Assembly (NCBI RefSeq): GCF_963422355.1 | Contig: NC_085093.1 | Location: forward strand, 1,880,551 to 1,944,550 | Length of the DNA: 64,000 nt | Reading direction: 5' to 3' | Source of the DNA: Corticium candelabrum | Lineage: Eukaryota > Porifera > Homoscleromorpha > Homosclerophorida > Plakinidae | In this document: piece after piece, positions 11,710 to 23,900 of the stretch | Layout of the letters: the number at the start of each line of letters is the position of its first letter | Numbering within the stretch: the stretch's first letter is position 1 | Made by a program: the position numbers and the translations under genes | Notes under the pieces: model-generated | What the model saw: the letters and a program-made list of their open reading frames with translations, nothing else | What the model was told of the DNA's origin: nothing | Database searches by the model: none

Positions 11710-12069
11710 TGGGTGTGGGTAGATTTTGTCTCTAGAGTAACACGTGGACCAGCCCTACAGTAAGATTGTGAGATGGGGCTACTGTAGCTACCTGCCAAAT
11801 AATGGACGACCAGCAAAAGTTAATTTTTTCCGTTTTTCTTTGCTTATAGATAACTACTATCTAGATGTTAGCGCAGTTCCTAGCCCCCATAGGGCGGGTG
11901 AGGGCTAATATATATATTATTGGCAAAGTCACTTAGTGTAACTTCTTCCTCTTGACTGCTAAATCAAGAAAGCAAAAACATATTCAAACAGAAAGACAAA
12001 AACAAAAAAGAGAAAAAGAAGACTCGTAAAGTATGGGCCATGCATGCACACACTCACACACACACACAC

Positions 12070-12113
<44 letters not shown>

Positions 12114-12605
12114 GGTCACGCCCATAATTTTACCCAGGCCTTCATGGCCCCGGGTAGGCCTATGCCTGGCTAAACTACTGTATAGGTTGCTGTGGTGTAA
12201 GCAGACTGCAAGATAACATGGCCAAACGACACAACAACTGCATGGTTCTCAAATCATTGTAAGTAGGCCAATAACTGTGAGTCTCCTTTAGCGTAATAAC
12301 GAACTACGTCTTCGCGCCTACTTTCGAACTCACTTACAATAGCGTACAGTAGTCCCCAAACTGCTTTTTTATCTCTCCACCCTTCCACCCGCCCTTCCCC
12401 TCGCGTGCAAAAGCGGGCTGTCCAGTCGTATTGCACATGCGCATTACATGAATAATGGCGTAATGGTAAAATCAGTGCGGCCCTGTCGTTCGGATGCGGG
12501 CGGGTGATGTGAAACAGACATGCAACAAATAGGGACCTTATCTCAATGCTCTTGATACTATACTCTAGGTCATGCATTCATGCAGACACGAGTTGCGCAA
12601 CTTAC
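11655..12605. repeat. Segmental duplication unit 1 with GT and CA microsatellites
   Basis: A (GT)n tract at 11655-11709 and a (CA)n tract at about 12051-12110 sit in sequence that matches about 32412-33420 and 49360-50204. It corresponds to intron 2 of the synaptogyrin-like genes in those copies. The short ATATATAT at 11907 is expanded to long TA arrays in the other two units. No coding sequence. Confidence 0.8.
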
Positions 12606-13136
12606 AAGTAAGCGAAACAGGCGAGCCACAAGATTCCCATGACGATGGCCAGTCCACTGCTCACTGCGATAGAGGGTCGACGCATTTGTTCTGCGTTCTC
12701 CATTACATCGGCCAGCAGGTCCAAAATACAGAAAATGACGGCTAAGATCAAAGCCAGCGCGCCACAACCGATGCCCAACTGGCAAGCAGTTTCCTTGAAG
12801 TCCAAATTTGCAATATCTTTGCGTGGAACACGCAGAGTTTAGTAGACGTTAGAGGGATGTTCTCGTAGAGCTTGTCGGCAATGCATCCCAAAACGACTAC
12901 ACCAAACACCTACAGAAAACAAGAACGTATCCGGCTATCAAATCCAAACTTGCAGTTGTACAAATGCAAGTCTTTCTACTGCCGTTTCGTTGGCCTCTCT
13001 ATCTGCCAATTTTGCAAAACAAGACAGTCAATGCCCCCTTTTCGCTGCAGATTGAGGTGCGATGCGGGTGAACAGCACTCACCAGACCAAAAATTCGAAG
13101 AACAATCCGAACTAGAGCACTTCTTTTGGCTTCCAT
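12606..13136 (-). pseudogene. Synaptogyrin-like pseudogene (copy 1)
   Basis: Exon 1 (13136-13083) is intact, starts MEAKRSALVRIVLRIFGL and has a GTGAGT donor. Exon 2 (12909-12606) has a normal acceptor and donor but is 304 nt instead of 305: one T is missing in the run near 12818-12820 compared with the copies at 33.6 and 50.4 kb. This shifts the frame between the first loop and TM2. No exons 3 or 4 are found downstream; the flank below 11.65 kb is gypsy sequence. Frameshifted and 3'-truncated, so non-functional as a synaptogyrin, although a 67-residue remnant frame (TM2-TM3) stays open. Confidence 0.85.
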
Positions 13137-14368
13137 TGGTCTCGACTATTAGCTGATCGGCTTGAATTGCAATCGACCTCTGGCGCGGCTAGCTGTGGAA
13201 TGAGCAGCTCTCCTTGGCATGGTCAACTACAGTGATCAAAGTCAAGTAAGGCAGCTGACAAATTTTAGTAAATGGGTCCCCTTTTGAGGTGTAGCTAGAG
13301 AGTCCAAACAGCCGCAAAACCAATTTCGACGTGTATCGTCGTGGAAAGTATGCCAGTCAATGCACTTTCACGTAAAATATCTACAGATGCTTTATAGCTA
13401 AAGTCTGTGCCAAAGTTACTAGAGCCAAATGGATTGGGGAGTGAGCTAGCTATAGCTAGGAAACCCCACTGGCATACCCCATGCAGATGCAATGTTGTTG
13501 TAGAAATTATTTGTGTGTCCCCAGTAGAGCTCTGTTTACTCTAACCTCTAGATAAACCATGCAACAGACTTTCCTTTCAAGTTTGATCCTCTAGAGATCG
13601 AATTTGCTAGACAGTTTGACGGATCTGCAGTGAAACGGACAAAGCCATTACTAAAAACTTGTGTGGGTCTAACAACCATATACATAGAGCCGCCAAATCG
13701 GCGCAAAGATTTGATCTCGTTTAGAGTATCTAGGTATACGCTGCAAACAACAGAGAGAGTAAACTCTTTCAACCGGAAGTGAACCTAGCATCGTGAATTG
13801 TCTGCAATCAGAAACGTTTGTTTAGCATACAACAAGAGACAAATACGTTGGATACTAAGTTTTTTAGACAATGATTATAGTGAAGATGCCAGAGATTCAG
13901 CCGGCGTCTCTAAACTCTAAAATTATAAAACTACTGTACTAGAGACGAATGTGATGCGACTTCATGCTGATTCCATGCGCTAGAAGACTACGAAACGGCA
14001 TATTTTACACACTAACAACACACGTACACGTACGCGTTAGCAATTTTGCGTATTGCTGCCTTCACAAGTCTAGAAAAAGGAAAGGGTGGGGCCCGTTTTC
14101 TATGGGATATCCTCAGTACGACTGCATACGGGATCTGATTTGGTCTAATCAATTGTTGGGTATCTAGACTGCACAGAAACGCCAAAAACTTGAATAATTA
14201 ATTGAGCAGTTTGATATTGAGGCAAAAAGATGTGCTACACCCGCGAACTCAAGCAAAACCATGCAGACAAGTAGCAAAAGCAGAAAAAAGGTTCGTTGCT
14301 TATACATGTAAAAGCAGCAAAAGTTGCCAAAAGCAGTGATGTCAGTTTCATTGCAACTTGAACTTCAT
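13137..14368. other. Spacer; no supported gene
   Basis: About 13137-13215 still matches the region upstream of synaptogyrin copies 2 and 3 (probable 5' UTR/promoter). A 74-codon minus-strand frame at 13548-13772 has no recognisable domain. The rest contains nothing I can name. Confidence 0.4.
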
Positions 14369-15642
14369 TCAGGAGGTGGCACCACCTCGTAGAGCGACAA
14401 AGCCAAAAATAGCAACAGCAAACTACACACCACAATCAGTCACGACATAAATTCCTTTGCCTAACAGATTAAATGTTGGTCGGCCTTACCCATATAGGAA
14501 TAGACAGAAAGCTGAAACCTAGGGTAGCTTGCCCTGGAATCTTGATCTCATCCACAAAGTCATTGCCATCAACATCGACCCACAGTTTGGTCCTAGAACA
14601 CACAACAATATGAGATCGCTCTTATACATCAACATGTATTATCATGTTCTGTCTAGAAGTAATGATTGGTTTGCAACTTTTAGTACACTACAGTACATGT
14701 ACTACTTGTAACTGGTATTCTATTTTGCTTTTGTGAGCTAAAGTTTTTGGAAATATTAATTAATTGATACATTTGACATGATTGTTAATTCTATTATATA
14801 ACCACATTACACTGTGCATCAATACTCTTCTTACTCATCAGACATTGATGCTATACGTTTGATGTTATAATCTTTTCTGCTTGTCTAAAGATCTCTATAG
14901 CATTCATCGTGCAAACTATCAAACTTGATCTAAACATTCTGAATACACATCAAGAAAGAGATAGTTGGACATATTACAAACCCAGAATTCTAACTAGAAT
15001 TTTTTTCAATCGAAAATGACGTCACGTATTTGCTGACATCACATATTTGATAACGTCATAACTTTCTGTTGTCAAAAACATCGCAATCTATGCACGCGTA
15101 GGGGCGGAACTGATGAGAACGAAAGTAGGCGTGGCCTCTTACACAGGTGCTCTAATTTACAGCCAGTGGATAGATACCTTTAGGCAAACACGAACAGCTT
15201 ACATACGAACACCACTTACAAGTAACCGAAACAAGCAAGCCACATGATTCCCATGACGATGGCGAGCGCGCTGCCTGCAATGATTGCGGGTCGACGAGCT
15301 TGCTCTGCATTCCCCATGACGTCCGTCACGAGGTCCAAAACACAGAAGATGATGGCTAGGACGAGAGCCAGCGCGCCACAAGCGATACCAAAGTCGCAAG
15401 CGGCATCTTTTCTGTTAAAATAGCACACTTTAGAGAAACCGGAAACTGGTGACACGTAGAGCTTGTCTGCAATGCAACCGAGAACGACTACACCGAACAC
15501 CTAACAACAACGACACAGTAGTCAACCAAATTTAAACTTGCAGTTGCGCAAATTGTGGGGCCTGGGCCGTTTGGTAGTAAGCGCTCACCAGACCAAAAAT
15601 TCGGAGAACGATTCGAACCAATGCGGACTTCTTAGGCTCCAT
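14369..15642 (-). CDS. SYNGR: Synaptogyrin-like protein (copy A, most diverged)
   Basis: The predicted coding sequence is complement(join(14369..14422,14490..14592,15220..15500,15589..15642)), 163 residues. All introns are GT-AG and the phases agree (0, 2, 0). It is a tetraspan MARVEL/physin-type membrane protein: TM1 in MEPKKSALVRIVLRIFGL plus VFGVVVLGCIADKLY, a loop with VCYFNRKDAACDFG (the C-x-FN....AC.FG pattern of synaptogyrins), TM2 ALALVLAIIFCVLDL, TM3 LAIVMGIMWLACFGYL, a second loop LTKLWVDV, and TM4 FSFLSIPIWFAVAIFGFVAL. Synaptogyrins act in synaptic and other secretory vesicles. Family members usually exceed 190 residues; the N- and C-terminal tails are short here. It is 12 residues shorter than copies 2 and 3 (8 in loop 1, 4 at the C-terminus). 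The function is inferred from fold only. Confidence 0.78.
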
Positions 15643-16184
15643 CGATCTCGATTTCTGCTTGAACTGTGGCGCGGCAAAGTCTAGAGTGAGAGAAGCTCAC
15701 ACGAGTGCGTACTTTGATCCTCCAACGGAATGTAGAGGCGTTGTCATCATGATCAAAAGACTGCCTTTCCATTGGTCAGTGTCATGCAACAGATTACGAA
15801 ATGCAAGATACTATATCAGCAAGAATCTCGAAGATGCAATGTATTTCCTGCACCGGTCTAGCAAGATGGTGACGAAACCGGTTTGCAGATTGAAAGCAAG
15901 CAGTCTAGCAATTACTAATTTACATGAAATGCGCGACGCTCCACGGCACATGCGGCTGAAATGCGACAAGTTCTAGAATTTTTTAGTAATTTCTCTAGAT
16001 AGACACTCTCTCTTCGCGCTGACTGTGCGCTCGGAAGTCGAAGGCTATCAAGACGAAACAGAATGAAGAAGCACTAGAAGTGCAAACCCTCAGCCGGATG
16101 CACCTTGAAGGTAACTAGTCGCGCTATGACAGAATGGTTTAATTAGACAACAATAACCGCCACGCAAAGCGAAAGTATAGAGTA
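15643..16184. other. Upstream region of synaptogyrin copy A; no gene
   Basis: It should hold the promoter of copy A. One 105-codon plus-strand frame (15659-15976) has no recognisable domain and starts within the 5' flank of the gene, so I do not call it. Confidence 0.4.
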
Positions 16185-16376
16185 TGGCGTGCCATTTGTG
16201 TCAAAATTAGACAATGAGATGAGGCGATGAGACAATGAGATAAGGCAAAGAGATCATGTGATGAGACAATGAGATGAGGCGATGAGACCATGAGATGAGG
16301 CAATGAGATCATGTGATGAGACAATGAGATGAGGCGATGAGATCATGAGTCTAATTTTGACACAAATGCCACGCCA
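16185..16376. mobile_element. MITE carrying an internal minisatellite
   Basis: The 28-bp terminal inverted repeats (TGGCGTGSCATTTGTGTC..., one mismatch) are flanked by TA on both sides (16183-16184, 16377-16378), as in Tc1/mariner-type insertions. The whole interior is a degenerate array of a short unit around GAGATGAGGCGAT / GAGACAAT. No coding capacity, 192 bp. Confidence 0.83.
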
Positions 16377-16440
16377 TAATAGAGCACATGCGTAGTCCGT
16401 CGGTCAACACCAGAAAGCGACAACTTGCGTAGCCCTCAAA

Positions 16441-17612
16441 CCCGGGGAAGTTTCCGTAATTGCAATCGTTGAAGAGAAGCCATGCGAGTGCATTTGCGAT
16501 TGTTTGCCGTCTTGGAACGGGGCCGTTTCTGAGTAAAGTAACAGGAAGGACTAGATTGACCGAGGCCACGCCCACGCAAATTTGCAGCAGCAGCGAACCG
16601 AGAGTACGAGACGAACGTGGTCCCATGCATAAGCTCTATAAACATTAGCTATATAACGCGAAGGCTTAAACCAGTGCAGTTGTCTTTACTAGAGCTGGAG
16701 GTAATGAAGTGCGGTCTCTAGATAGTATTTCTCACATTGCCAGTAGTTCTGTTCACCTTGAGTACTTAATTAATTGTCCAGTTACGAAGACGTCCTTCTA
16801 CGTGTAGCAACCTTTTCCTTACGTCATACACTACACATAACATCGTCTAAAGAAACACTGTACTGTACCATAGACCTCGATCACGGTACCGGAAGTAATC
16901 ATTACGCCCCCACATTACAATTCTTTACACGAGGTTATGTAAATAAATGCAGGTCATCGTCTGTCTGGCGTGTTACTTGTTTCCCACACGTTCAGAAAAA
17001 ATTTTGGACCCTTTTGGAGCCAGCCAAATGACAAACCGATGAGTTTACGAGGCCACGTGTCTGAGACCTGAGTTTGGGCAAGAGTACTACAGAAAGACCG
17101 TTGATTTCCATTCGTAGGAGAACAGCAGACACCATTTCAGAGTCCACAACAAGGTAGTTGTGCAGTGCTTTCATTCTACATGATGCCTACTTGCCTAGAC
17201 ATCTAGGATTTTTGTTGGCAGCCTAATTCGCATTCAACTTGATTGGTACGGCTTTCTGTTTGATTACAGCTTGTTCTACTGCTGCTGTAATAGAAGTTGA
17301 ACTGCTAATGAGCAATCTGGTTTAGTTTAGGTCTCTAGGAAAGTTGACAGACGCACAACTCAAAAGGTTTCGTTATCGCATGTCATGTGATCACGTGTGA
17401 TATCGTAAGCTATTTGGCTAATGCTGCGAGCTAACATGTTCACAATGGATGCTTTATGCCTCAGTAGTTTGCATGAAGTGTTTTTACCCGTTTTGAGTGC
17501 TCTGCCGACTACAGAGTTAGCAAGCTCGCTCTACTGACTGTGTACCACGCACCTAAAATTTGTTGGCGTGCGGCTACCTAACGGCCCCGGTATGGAGAGG
17601 CAAACAGGTGCA
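16441..17612. repeat. R1 repeat, copy 2 (uninterrupted 5' edge)
   Basis: This is the partner of 2141-3307. Here the sequence runs through CCTCAAACCCGGGG without an LTR, so it shows the pre-insertion site of gypsy A. The minus-strand frame 16351-16626 extends beyond the point where copy 1 is cut. Confidence 0.7.
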
Positions 17613-17730
17613 GCAAATGTACAGCAAATGCAATATCAAACACACCACAGTCAACGCCTCCTCTCTGCTGTTGAACATAACATCGTGTGTTCAGAGCTAC
17701 AATTGATTAGCCGTCCAGGGCTATGCATGG

Positions 17731-17732
<2 letters not shown>

Positions 17733-17788
<56 letters not shown>
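17733..17788. repeat. (TA)n microsatellite
   Basis: About 28 uninterrupted TA units in the spacer between R1 copy 2 and the next MITE. Confidence 0.95.
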
Positions 17789-17791
<3 letters not shown>

Positions 17792-17821
17792 TGCGTTGGG
17801 TCGTAATGCATCATGTACCTA

Positions 17822-18324
17822 AACGATCAGTCGACTGACGAACTACCCGTGAACTTCCAATGAGTCATAGCGAGGCGACGATATACGGTCATGTGCCAGT
17901 GCAACAGATTCCACGACCTCATGGTGATGTCATTCTAATACCAGACAGCATCTAACCTAGATGATGACGCAAAGATCAACATACAGCCTACGCACAGCCG
18001 GCAGACGTCACTTCTTCCACCTAGCTAGACTTGCTACAGTTCAGACCGTGATATGCTTCTCTCGGTTTCTGCAACACTTCTTAGAATGGTAGAACTAATT
18101 GAAAATGATGAGAGACAATCCAGACGTAGACACAGCTAGACGGCACTGGATTTATCTTGTACGAGAACTTGTGCATGGCGTGGGCTAGTCGGTGTTTCGT
18201 ACTAAAAACAATGACATCACCGAAAGTTCGTGAACTCTGCAGCATAGTGGCACATGATCGTCTAGCATCATCGCACAATTACTTCTTGGAAGTGCACCGG
18301 TAGTTCGTCGGCCGACTGATCATT
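17822..18324. mobile_element. MITE, ~500 bp, TACCTA target duplication
   Basis: The ends are imperfect inverted repeats (AAYGATCAGTCGRCYGACGAACTACC on both sides, with weaker symmetry to about 85 bp). A 6-bp direct repeat TACCTA flanks it at 17816-17821 and 18325-18330. No transposase is encoded. Confidence 0.68.
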
Positions 18325-18330
18325 TACCTA

Positions 18331-19374
18331 CATGATGGATAGAGGATACCAAATTCCCCAAGGGATGCCAAGAGGGGTGCCTCAGACCCTCAGAGAATAT
18401 GGCTCGGGGATACCAAATTCCCTAGTGAATACGGCTCGGGGGTGCAACAAACAGGGAATGTCAAATTCCCTATGACACCGGCTTACGCAGGTCTAGATCT
18501 GCAGTGACAGGAAAGTCATCCGCAAGAACAGAAGCTCAAGATTCTCCCAAGGTGATCGATTGAGCGCATTGATTGAATTGCACGTAGGCGCGCGTGTGTA
18601 GAACAGCAAACCGCGCATCTTTGTTTCTAGCTGCGGTGAGTACTGCATAAAATGCATGGTAGTTAATTAATTAAGCCTAGTTGAGTTTGAACGACTCTAG
18701 CGTAGTTACTAAATTTGTTGAGTTTTAGATTTAGCTAGATTGTTGCTATTTGTGGTAATAGATAAATTCATATACCATGCATATGTACTGTGCTCATCAG
18801 CAATGGCTGATCGCACCTGAGATTGATTATTTTGGGGAAGTGGGAGATTCCCTTCTCGTTAGAGCGGAAATTGCAAGAGATCGTCATAGGGCGGAAGTCG
18901 TCGAAGATTCACTCCGCCCTTTCCAATCAGCAGCACACGTTGGAATGAAAAACGACTCCCTACTGCGTTGAGTCATGACTAGGGCACGCGTTCCATCAGA
19001 CTACCTGCTGCGTAATTCGCACAAGGCTGTTTCATTTTTCGTTCTTGCTGCGTTCAATTTTCGCTCTTGCTGCGTTCAATTTTCGTTCTCGCTGCGTTCA
19101 ATTTTCATTCTTGCTGCGTTCAATTCTTTTGACATTCAACTCAACCAAATATAATCAAAGATGGAAACTTGAAAATAGAACAACGAAAAATGAAAATCAA
19201 AAATGAAAATCAAACATGAAAAATAAAAATTTTCTTGCCGAGTTAATTTTTTTCAGCAAAATAATTGAAAACCTTTGACAAAAATTGAAAAATAAAAAAT
19301 AAAAAATAAATATTGAAATTTGAAAATTGAAATTTGAAAATTGAATATTGAAATGGCCGGAAGGGTCACAGACC
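18331..19374. repeat. Short tandem repeats and AT-rich transposon end
   Basis: 18340-18480 has a repeated ATACCAAATTCCC/GGCTCGGGG motif. A 64-codon frame at 18777-18971 is unrecognised. 19025-19130 holds about five copies of a 22-24-bp unit (TTCAATTTTCGTTCTTGCTGCG). 19135-19360 is A-rich (GAAAAT/AAATTG repeats). It ends at AAATGGCCGGAAGGGTCACAGACC (about 19352-19374), which resembles the right end of the foldback element at 40135. The matching left end was not found. Confidence 0.6.
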
Positions 19375-20789
19375 ATGAATCCGCCTCAAGATGTTGAGGC
19401 CGTTAAACGGCTCTTGAGAATGGTGAACTACTTGTCTAGGTATCTATCCGATCTCTCGGTCATGTGTGAGCCTTTGAGGCAACTGACACACCCGGATGTG
19501 ATCTGACAATGGACAAGTAAACATGAACGGTCATACCAACAAGCCAAGCAGGCAATAACAAGCGTACCTGTCTTGAAGTATTTTGACAAGTTCGTACAAA
19601 CGGTACTGCAGTGTGACGCATCAAGTAAAGGCCTTGGTGTCATATTATTACAGAATGGGCAACCAGTCGCTTTTGCTGGTAGACCATTGACCAAGACAGA
19701 GTGTAAATATGCTCAAATCGAGAAAGAACTACTGTCAATAGTGTTTACAGCAAAAAGATTTGACCAATACACTTATGGAAGAACAGTGACTGTTCAGACG
19801 AACCATAGACTTCTAAAAATAATAGTACGGAAACCGTTACAGGCTGCACCACGAAGACTGCAGAGAATGTTATTGCGCCTGCAGCGGTATCAAATGATAA
19901 TAGCATACAAACCTGGAAAAGAGTTGGTTCTGGCAGACACGTTGTCAAGAGCTCACTTAGAAAAAACAGGAGGTGGTTTTGTGAGGATGGTGAAGTTTTT
20001 GTATTATAGATCTCCATTTGAAGTGGAGATGAAAAATGTCAATGCTGTCGATTGCCCTTTCATTTCAAATTCCAAGATTTAAGACATTCAGAAGGCGACA
20101 GCGAAAGATTAGGTATTGAAAGAGCTGATGACTACCATTCGTAGGGGTTGGCCAGAAGGAAAAGATCGGCTGAATCCAGTGCTGGCATCATATCACCCAT
20201 TTCGAGATGATTTAGTGATAGAGGGTGGAGTTATCTATCGTAGAGATAGATGTGTAATTCCTCCTTCTATGCTAGCTTTCACACTAGCGCGTATACACAT
20301 GTCACACATGGAAATTGGAGGGTGTGTCCGGAGAGCCAAAGATTGTGTGTTCTGGCCGAACATAAACTCCGCCATCAAGGATTACGTCAGCAAATGTGAC
20401 ATCTGTAGACGGTATGACCGGGCACAACCAAAGGAAACTCTGAAGTCACATGATATACCAGATGGGCCACGGAAACAGTTGGGTCTGATCTGTTTGCTTT
20501 TCAGGACAGAGACTAGCCTATATTGGTCGACTATTATAGCTAATGGGTTTATCTAAGTAGAACCAATGGTCGAGACAACATCGAAGGCAATCATTGGCAA
20601 GCTGAGACAGCAATTTGCAAGGCAAGGGATACCCCTTTCTTTGCTAACAGGCAATGGTTCTCAGTTTGTGAGCAAGGAGGCGTGTCAATTCAGTAACAAA
20701 TGGGAATTGGAACATAGGACCTCAAGTCCCTATTACCCACAGAGAAATGGTAAAGCGGAGAGTGCTGTAAAAGTGGTAAAGCACCTAAT

Positions 20790-20919
20790 TGTAACAGGAG
20801 TAGACTACATTGCGCATGCGTAGTACAATTACCACTAGTATATAAGCAGACACAGTACTTGTACACTTAGTATTGCGTGACTAGCCTAGAGAGTCAATAA
20901 CATAATACACTATATTACA
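20790..20919 (+). repeat. Gypsy C 5' LTR
   Basis: 130 bp, TGTAACAGG...ATATTACA. It contains a TATATAAG box near 20839 that could drive transcription, and GCGCATGCG. It looks identical to 25144-25273. Confidence 0.93.
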
Positions 20920-20938
20920 TGGTGTCAGAAGTGCAGTG
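20920..20938 (+). other. Primer-binding site, tRNA-Leu-like
   Basis: TGGTGTCAGAAGTGCAGTG begins at the base after the LTR. TGGTGTCAG is complementary to a tRNA 3' end of the ...CTGACACCA type found on many eukaryotic tRNA-Leu. The match weakens after about 14 bases, so the primer identity is tentative. Gypsy D has a closer match. Confidence 0.55.
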
Positions 20939-20966
20939 ACTCGCAGCAGACTGTTTATGAGCAACA

Positions 20967-23900
20967 ATGTCTACGGCTACGCAAGTACGAGAGTCACCGG
21001 AGCCACGCACAGTACGAGAGTCACCGGAGCCACGCGATCTCGTTCATTTGACGAATGTGACAGTCCCGTTGCCGGAGAGATTGAATCTAAAAGGCAACTT
21101 GGCACAAAACTGGCGAACGTTTCGCAGAAGATGGGAATCTTTCGAGGTCTCGTCCCGAATGACCAGAAGATCGCACAAGGAGCGAGTGGCGACCTTCCAG
21201 CAATGCCTGCCCGCAGAAGCTCTCGAGGTTCTGGACACCTTGCCCTTCGCAGAAGGTGAAGATAGAAATGATATGGCAGTAGTGCTTCGCCATATGGAAG
21301 CGTACTGCTTCAGCAAAACAAACGTGATCTACGAACGGTACCAGCTCACGCAGCGAGCACAGAAGCAAGGTGAGCCTTTTGATGACTACCTAATTTCGCT
21401 AAGAAGCATGATTCGTGCATGCAATTATGGTGCGATCCAAGATGAATTGTTGCGCGACAAGATAGTCCATGGGATACGCAACAATGACACCCGTCAGAAA
21501 CTGCTGCAAGAAGCTAAATTAACTTTGGCGACCGCGATATCCATATGCCGTGCCGCAGAGTCGACATCCGCACAAGCCAAAGCCATTAGCTTCAGCGATG
21601 ACGTGCATGCACTGACCGCGTACAGCACACGCAACAGGAGAAGACAAGCCACGGTAACCGCTAGGGTACCGCAGACATGTCAGTATTGTGGACGACGACA
21701 TGACAGAGGTCCACGACAATGTCCCGCACTAGGCAAAACATGCTCAAAGTGTGGCAAAGCAAACCACTTTGCTTCCGTTTGCCGACAGAAACAACCACAA
21801 AAGAAGACAGCTTCCCCAAAACAACAGTACCGCATACACCGTATGGAAGACGACGAGTTAGACCAAACCAATTACTTGATGACAATCACATTGACCGATA
21901 CCAGAAACACGGATACAGCCTATTCTCTTCAAAATAGCCAGGAGACACATGTCAATCAACTGTACGCCACAATGACAGTCGGTGGGTGCCCAATACGTCT
22001 ACAATTAGACACAGGTGCTACGTGCAACGTTATCAGAAAGTCGGAAACTCCTCCAGGGACCGTACTACAGAAATCTGACAAAGTTTTGTCTCTTTACAAC
22101 AAAAGCAGACTGAAACCTCTGGGTAGGTGTACTTTGCCAATCATCAACCCCAAAACGAAGCAACAACACATTGAGGAATTCGTTGTCGTTGCAGACAACG
22201 AAGCAGCTACCTCTCTGTTAGGAGCCGGAGCGACGCAGCGACTAGGACTTATCAGCGTACACCTCGACCACGTACGTACTGTCAAACACGAACAGACAGC
22301 ACCTGGTTCTTGCAAACCGCAGACAACCACGGACACCACATCTGACTTAAAGCAACTTCTTGCAACATACGCAGATGTTTTCGATAGCAGCACTGTTGGT
22401 CAACTGCCTGGAATGCTACATCTAGATGTTGACCCCACGGTACCACCTGTCAAAATGCCTCTAAGAAAAATGCCCATTGCTATACAAACACAGCTGAAAG
22501 ACGAGCTGCAGCGACTGGAACGACTAGACGTGATCGAACGAGTGGACACTCCAACCGAGTGGATATCTAGCCTCGTCGCCGTCAAGAAGCCGAACGGAAA
22601 ACTCCGCTTGTGCATCGATCCCAAGCCCTTAAACAAGGCACTGAGACGCAGTCACTATCCGATGCACACCATCGATGATCTGCTGCCTGAACTATCGCAA
22701 GCCAAGATGTTCAGCGTTTGCGACGTAAGTAATGGATTCTGGCATGTTAAATTAGACGAAGAATCTAGCTTACTTACGACATTTGAGACGCCATTTGGAC
22801 GCTACAAATGGAAGAGGATGCCTTTCGGTATCTCACCTGCACCGGAAGTATTCCAGCGACGACTAGACGAAGCCCTAGACGGAATGCCCGGAGTGCATAC
22901 AATTGCAGATGACATCCTGATCACTGGAGTAGGAAGTAACATGGATGATGCAACAGCAGACCATGACCGCAAACTCCACAGACTACTACAGCGATGCCGC
23001 TCCAAAGGAATCCGCATCAATGCCGACAAACTCAAGTTTAGGCAAAGCAAAGTTGCCTATCTTGGACATTTGCTCACAATCGACGGTTTGAAGCCCGACC
23101 CCAGCAAACTTACAGCAATACTAAATATGCAGAAGCCCACAGACGTTCACGGAGTGCAGCGCATACAAGGACTAGTCAATTACCTCTCGCGCTTTCTTAG
23201 CAATCTGACCGATTTGTGTGAGCCACTTCGCCAGCTCACACACAAGGATACAGCATGGAATTGGACTGATATCCACGACAAAGCTTTCCAGAAAATAAAA
23301 AACGCTATTACTGAAGCACCTGTACTGCAATACTTTGACCCGGCTGAGCTGACAACAGTACAATGCGATGCGTCAGAAACAGGACTGGGAGCAGCTCTCA
23401 TGCAAGCAGGCAAGCCGGTAGCCTACGCAAGCAGGGCTCTGACAACGACCGAACAAAACTACGCTCAAATTGAGAAGGAATTACTTGCAATCGTCTTTGG
23501 GATGGAAAGGTTTCACCACTACACCTACGGCAGACCAGTATTGGTAGAAACTGATCACAAACCTTTAGAAACTATTGTCAAGAAACATCTACAGAAGACA
23601 CCAAAACGACTGCAAAGGATGCTTCTCAGACTACAGCGTTACGACATCACAGTTACCTACAAGCGTGGTACTCAGATGTTTCTAGCTGATACACTGTCAC
23701 GAGCCTATTTACCTACTGACAAAGGACCATCATCCAGCCATTTGGAAGTGGTACACCAACAGACCAATGTTGCAATTGAAATCGAACATATCAATATGGC
23801 GGATTACATACCGCTAACACCAGAGGCAATAGCACAAATCCAAGAAGAAACAGCGAAAGACCCTACATTGCAACAGCTCAAGCTTATAATTCTACAAGGA

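Noticed and set aside
13548-13772. Minus-strand 74-codon frame as an exon
   Set aside because: No recognisable domain and no linked exons; unsupported.
6350-20556. Several transposon frames are broken by a single in-frame TAA, suggesting TAA might be reassigned
   Set aside because: The residues expected at those sites differ (E, Q, aromatic, others), TGA and TAG stops also occur, and the shared stops in gypsy B are explained by descent. Ordinary decay is enough.
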